A DNA stretch of 7,829 nt from Deltaproteobacteria bacterium (lineage in GTDB: Bacteria > Desulfobacterota > Desulfobulbia > Desulfobulbales > BM004), in NCBI GenBank assembly GCA_019312685.1, contig JAFDCR010000223.1, forward strand, positions 1 to 7,829, in the 5' to 3' direction. Of the stretch, positions 4,406 through 7,829 are shown piece by piece. The translations under genes were made by a program, and so were the position numbers. The stretch's first letter is position 1. Each line of letters opens with the position of its first letter. The notes below the pieces were generated by a model. The model saw nothing but the letters and a program-made list of their open reading frames with translations. It did not search any database and was not told where the DNA came from.

Positions 4406-6904
4406 ATGTCCTCTTCCTCTTCCAAAGACTCTGTTCGATACGATTTTACCTTAATTGAGGGAAAATGGCAGAAACACTGGCATTCCCAAAAAACCTTCAA
4501 GGTTACGGAAGATCCAGGCCAAAAAAAATATTATTTGCTGGAAATGTTCCCCTATCCTTCCGGAAGAATACATATGGGACACGTCAGAAATTATTCCATC
4601 GGAGACGTGATCGCCCGATTTAAGAGAATGTACGGCTATAACGTCCTGCATCCGATGGGCTGGGATGCTTTCGGCCTCCCTGCAGAAAATGCCGCCCTCA
4701 AACATGATACACATCCTGCTGAATGGACCTATGAAAATATTGATTACATGAAAAAACAACTCCAGAAAATGGGTTTCAGTTACGACTGGGACCGGGAGTT
4801 GGCCACCTGTGACCCTGCATATTACCGTTGGGAGCAGCTTTTCTTTATCAAGATGTACGACAAAGGCCTGGTGTACCGCAAAATGACAACCGTCAACTGG
4901 TGTGAGTCCTGCCAGACCGTTCTGGCAAACGAACAGGTTATCGATGGTCTCTGCTGGCGTTGTGACAGCCAGGTACATCCCCAGGATATGCACGGCTGGT
5001 TTTTTCGGATCACCGATTATGCAGATGAGCTTCTGGAAGAATGTGACAACCTGACCGGCTGGCCGGAAAAGGTTTTGACCATGCAGCGCAACTGGATCGG
5101 CAAGAGCATTGGTGCCGAGATAGACTTCCCTGTTGAGAACTCGGATAAAGTGCTTAAGATATTCACTACAAGGCCTGATACGATTTTCGGAGCAACCTTC
5201 ATGTCTGTTGCTCCTGAACATCCAATAGTCGGGTTGAGCAAGGATACCGAGCAGGCGGAAGATGTTGCCCGTTTCGTTGCCGAAACAAAAAATGCCAGGC
5301 AGCAGCAAAAAACAGAAGAGGAAGTAGAAAAGGAAGGCGTATTCATCGGCCACTATTGCATCAATCCTTTTAACGGTAACCGCATACCGATATTTGCCGC
5401 GAATTTTGTCCTCATGGAATACGGCACCGGTGCTGTGATGGCTGTACCGGCCCATGATCAGAGAGATTTTGAATTTGCCCGGAAATACAACCTGCCTGTC
5501 AAGGTTGTTATTCGGCCGGTTGAGGAACAGCTTGACGCGGCGAACATGACAGCAGCTTTTGAAGAGCCCGGCATACTCAGCCAATCGGACCAGTTCAGCG
5601 GCCTTGATTCCGAAGACGGCAAAAAGGCCATCACCGCTTTTGCAGAGGAAAAGGGAATCGGCTCTGGTAAAACTACCTACCGTTTAAGGGACTGGGGGAT
5701 TTCCCGCCAAAGGTACTGGGGTGCCCCGATTCCCATGCTGCACTGCAGTAAATGCGGCATGCAGCCGGTACCTGAAAAAGACCTGCCTGTGCTGCTCCCA
5801 GTTGATGCCAAACCGGACAAAAGCGGCCGTTCCCCTCTCCATTCACTTGAAAGTTTCTATAATACCAAATGTCCGGCCTGTGGCGGAGAGGCAAAACGTG
5901 AAACGGACACCATGGATACATTTGTGGAGTCCTCCTGGTATTTTGCCCGTTATGCCTGCCCCGACTATACAGATGATGCACTGGACAGACAAAAAGTCGA
6001 TTACTGGTTGCCGGTTGATCAATATATCGGCGGCGTGGAACACGCTATTCTCCATCTTCTTTATGCCCGCTTTTTCACAAAAGTTCTCCGTGACCTTGAT
6101 TATATTTCCGGACATGAACCCTTTGAGAATCTGCTGACCCAGGGAATGGTCATAAAGGACGGGGCGAAGATGTCCAAATCCAAAGGCAATGTTGTCGATC
6201 CCAGTGAACTCATTGAAAAATACGGTGCCGATACAGTCCGCCTCTTCAGCCTGTTCGCCGCTCCGCCTGAACGGGATCTTGAATGGAGCGATCAGGGTGT
6301 CGAAGGAGCCTCACGCTTCCTGAACAGGGTCTTTAGGTTTATACTCAACAACAAAGAGAGTCTCTCCGGACATTCGGAACCAATCCCCGGGAATCTCAAT
6401 GAAAAAAGCCGGGCCCTCCACCGAAAGACCCATCAGACTATCCGCAAAGTGACCCAGGACCTGGAGAATGAGTTCCATTTCAATACGGCTATCAGTGCAA
6501 TAATGGAACTGGTCAACTTGATGCTCTCCCTTGTTTCAGATGAGTCCGAGCATGATATTACCCTGCCGGTTATAAAGGAAGCAGTGGATACAACTCTTCT
6601 CCTGCTCTATCCAATGACGCCCCATTTCTGCTCAGAACTTTGGGAAGTCATAGGCCATGACGAATACCTTGAAGACCAGCCCTGGCCTTCTTTTGACAGG
6701 GAATCTGCAAAGGAGGAGGAAATCACCGTAGTCATTCAGGTGAACGGCAAGGTAAGAAGCCGTCTGCTTGTTGCACCGGATGTTGAAGACGAAAAACTCC
6801 AGCAACTTGCACTCGAGGACGACAAGGTCCAAAAGTTCGTTGCCGGCAAACCCATAAGAAAAGTAATCATTGTCCCCAGAAAACTTGTGAATGTGGTCGT
6901 TTAA
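4406..6904 (+). CDS. leuS: Leucyl-tRNA synthetase
   Basis: LeuRS charges tRNA-Leu with leucine using ATP. The class I catalytic signatures are HMGH (residues 56-59) and KMSKS (588-592). The CP1 editing domain, which removes mischarged amino acids, has the Thr-rich TTRPDT (254-259) and GTGAVMAVPAHDQRD with the conserved Asp at 351. Two cysteine sets look zinc-binding: C166/C169 with C183/C186, and HCSKCG plus KCPACGG in the later insert (about 448-495). The C-terminal anticodon-binding and tRNA-contact region ends VRSRLLVAPDV then PRKLVNVVV. At 832 residues it is complete (E. coli has 860). The gene begins 15 bases after dnaB, and the ATG has no visible Shine-Dalgarno sequence. No other in-frame ATG lies before the catalytic domain. 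The first codons are a serine repeat (residues 2-6). Confidence 0.97.
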   Translation: MSSSSSKDSVRYDFTLIEGKWQKHWHSQKTFKVTEDPGQKKYYLLEMFPYPSGRIHMGHVRNYSIGDVIARFKRMYGYNVLHPMGWDAFGLPAENAALKHDTHPAEWTYENIDYMKKQLQKMGFSYDWDRELATCDPAYYRWEQLFFIKMYDKGLVYRKMTTVNWCESCQTVLANEQVIDGLCWRCDSQVHPQDMHGWFFRITDYADELLEECDNLTGWPEKVLTMQRNWIGKSIGAEIDFPVENSDKVLKIFTTRPDTIFGATFMSVAPEHPIVGLSKDTEQAEDVARFVAETKNARQQQKTEEEVEKEGVFIGHYCINPFNGNRIPIFAANFVLMEYGTGAVMAVPAHDQRDFEFARKYNLPVKVVIRPVEEQLDAANMTAAFEEPGILSQSDQFSGLDSEDGKKAITAFAEEKGIGSGKTTYRLRDWGISRQRYWGAPIPMLHCSKCGMQPVPEKDLPVLLPVDAKPDKSGRSPLHSLESFYNTKCPACGGEAKRETDTMDTFVESSWYFARYACPDYTDDALDRQKVDYWLPVDQYIGGVEHAILHLLYARFFTKVLRDLDYISGHEPFENLLTQGMVIKDGAKMSKSKGNVVDPSELIEKYGADTVRLFSLFAAPPERDLEWSDQGVEGASRFLNRVFRFILNNKESLSGHSEPIPGNLNEKSRALHRKTHQTIRKVTQDLENEFHFNTAISAIMELVNLMLSLVSDESEHDITLPVIKEAVDTTLLLLYPMTPHFCSELWEVIGHDEYLEDQPWPSFDRESAKEEEITVVIQVNGKVRSRLLVAPDVEDEKLQQLALEDDKVQKFVAGKPIRKVIIVPRKLVNVVV

Positions 6905-6932
6905 ATCTGCGGTGACAGATAAAGATACTGGT

Positions 6933-7511
6933 ATGAAGAAGATATCAACCGGATCCGTTTCCACATTCAGGTTCTCCCGTCTCAAAAATTATTTCTTACT
7001 CTTTACTATTATACTCATCCTTCTCAGCAGTTGCGGGTACACCAACACGACTGCGCGGTTGAACTCCCAGGAAAATTTAACCAAGACCCTGCTTATTACA
7101 ACATGGCATAACCGCACCAATGAACTTGGGCTTGAGTCTTTATATTTCCGTGTACTGAATTCATGGTTTAAGAAATCCCGCAGTATAAACGTGGTTTTTA
7201 CTGAGGAAGAAGCGGACCTGAAACTGGACGGGGAAATATCCTCCATTGATCTGCCTGGATTATTTTATGACTCCTTTGACGAAGCCCTGGAAATAAAAGT
7301 AAAACTGACAATCAGTTTTACCCTGTATGATAACCGCAACAAGAAAATCCTGTGGCAGGAAAAAACGTTTATTGTTTATGAGCCGTTTATTCTTGATCCT
7401 ACAGGGGAACAGACACAGAATAATAAACAAAGAGCTCTACTCCATATTGGTGATGAAATAGCCGAAATTATATATTTAAGAGCCCATGAAATTGTCAACA
7501 ATCTGCCCTGA
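6933..7511 (+). CDS. lptE: LptE-like LPS-assembly outer-membrane lipoprotein
   Basis: LptE plugs the LptD beta-barrel and helps place lipopolysaccharide in the outer leaflet of the outer membrane. The 192-residue product starts with a Sec lipoprotein signal: basic n-region, hydrophobic core at about residues 20-31, and the lipobox LLSSC with Cys34 followed by Gly-Tyr. The absence of Asp at +2 fits outer-membrane sorting. The mature part follows the LptE pattern: CGY at its start, LLITTWHNRTNELGLES (about 51-67), ADLKLDGEISSI, a beta-rich LEIKVKLTISFTLYD segment, KKILWQEKTF, and a C-terminal helix. Sequence conservation in this family is low, so the leuS-lptE adjacency known from E. coli adds important support. 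ATG 6933, 28 bases after leuS, is preferred over ATG 6891, which overlaps leuS and would give an overlong n-region. No strong Shine-Dalgarno sequence is visible. Confidence 0.8.
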   Translation: MKKISTGSVSTFRFSRLKNYFLLFTIILILLSSCGYTNTTARLNSQENLTKTLLITTWHNRTNELGLESLYFRVLNSWFKKSRSINVVFTEEEADLKLDGEISSIDLPGLFYDSFDEALEIKVKLTISFTLYDNRNKKILWQEKTFIVYEPFILDPTGEQTQNNKQRALLHIGDEIAEIIYLRAHEIVNNLP

Positions 7512-7572
7512 ATAATACAGCAGCGGTAGTCCGAAGTTACTCCCCTCAGTAAATTGTTTCCCGGTTTATAAA

Positions 7573-7829
7573 GTGAAAAATAAATTGCAGATTAAGTCGT
7601 TTCTCCAGGAAAACCCACTGGTTCTTGCACCTTTGGCCGGATATACCGATCTTCCCTTCCGGCTTCTCTGCCGTCAATTCGGTGCCGGCCTCTGTTATTC
7701 AGAGATGATCAGCTGCCATGGCCTGGTTTACCAGAAAAAAAACACCCTGCAAATGACCAGAACTGTCCCTGAAGACCGACCGGTGTCTCTCCAGCTGTTC
7801 GGTGCGGATCCGGAAAAAATGGGCCTGGC
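7573..7829 (+). CDS. dusB: tRNA-dihydrouridine synthase (5' part, cut by window end)
   Basis: Dus enzymes are FMN-dependent and reduce specific uridines in tRNA to dihydrouridine with NADPH. The 85 visible codons show the N-terminal TIM-barrel hallmarks: LAPLAGYTDLPFRLLC (residues 18-33), which forms part of the flavin site; SEMISCHGLVY (43-53); and PVSLQLFGADPEKM (about 70-83). The catalytic cysteine motif would lie beyond the window. GTG at 7573 is the only reasonable start; the frame is open upstream to a stop at 7513, but no ATG occurs there and no clear Shine-Dalgarno sequence is present. The gap after lptE is 61 bases without a clear terminator. Assignment to the DusB subgroup rather than DusA or DusC is likely but not certain from this fragment. 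Confidence 0.85.
   Translation, partial: MKNKLQIKSFLQENPLVLAPLAGYTDLPFRLLCRQFGAGLCYSEMISCHGLVYQKKNTLQMTRTVPEDRPVSLQLFGADPEKMGL

Noticed and set aside
4451..5584. Long open frame (377 codons) on the minus strand
   Set aside because: It lies wholly antisense to the catalytic and editing domains of leuS, whose protein motifs are intact. No recognisable domain; a shadow of constrained codon use.
6891..6932. Upstream start for the lptE frame overlapping the end of leuS
   Set aside because: It would add 14 residues before an already normal lipoprotein signal peptide, with no ribosome binding site; ATG 6933 fits better.
7521..7545. Small hairpin between lptE and the dus gene
   Set aside because: About five pairs including two wobbles, no T-tract; not credible as a terminator or RNA element.
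1..7829. CRISPR array, transposon, phage or toxin-antitoxin module
   Set aside because: No repeat arrays, terminal inverted repeats, transposase or toxin-like ORFs were seen. The mazG here is the pyrophosphohydrolase, without mazE/mazF beside it.

Overview
This window is a compact, single-strand housekeeping gene cluster. It probably comes from a Gram-negative, diderm anaerobe of the Desulfobacterota (Desulfobulbales-like). That placement is inferred from the style of the proteins, the moderate GC content, and the order rpsF-rpsR-DUF2232-rplI-dnaB; no database search was possible. The LPS-transport lipoprotein LptE shows that the cell has an outer membrane. Every convincing gene is on the + strand, most gaps are short (6-126 nt), and no clear intrinsic terminator was found. 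Much of the region could therefore be read as one or a few polycistronic transcripts.

Layout. Positions 1-187 are AT-rich (about 32% GC over the first 180 bases, counted by hand). They may hold the tail of an unrecognised upstream gene, and they contain a very good sigma70-type promoter (TTGGCA-16-TATAAT). Next comes a short single-domain MazG-type nucleotide pyrophosphohydrolase (188-595, GTG start). A 126-nt leader follows with a candidate promoter and a clear hairpin, then rpsF (S6, long acidic tail) and rpsR (S18, zinc-ligand 'C+' form). After these come a DUF2232/YybS-type polytopic membrane protein (TTG start), rplI (L9), dnaB (replicative helicase, no intein), leuS (complete leucyl-tRNA synthetase), an lptE-like lipoprotein, and the 5' end of a tRNA-dihydrouridine synthase gene (dusB-like) that runs off the window.

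How the genes fit together. Most products serve translation (S6, S18, L9, LeuRS, Dus) or replication (DnaB). MazG-type enzymes clean nucleotide pools, and LptE works in outer-membrane LPS assembly. Two classical neighbourhoods appear fused: the rpsF-rpsR / yybS-rplI-dnaB set known from Firmicutes and other phyla, and the leuS-lptE pair known from enterobacteria. Compared with those references, ssb is missing between rpsF and rpsR, gdpP is missing between the DUF2232 gene and rplI, and holA is missing after lptE.

No previously undescribed system, phage, CRISPR array, transposon or RNA gene could be supported. The points most worth a second look are small: the rpsF leader hairpin, the promoter with a dyad spacer upstream of mazG, an A8 tract at the mazG stop with a -1 frame open across the whole leader, and the DUF2232 membrane gene in a ribosome/replication operon.
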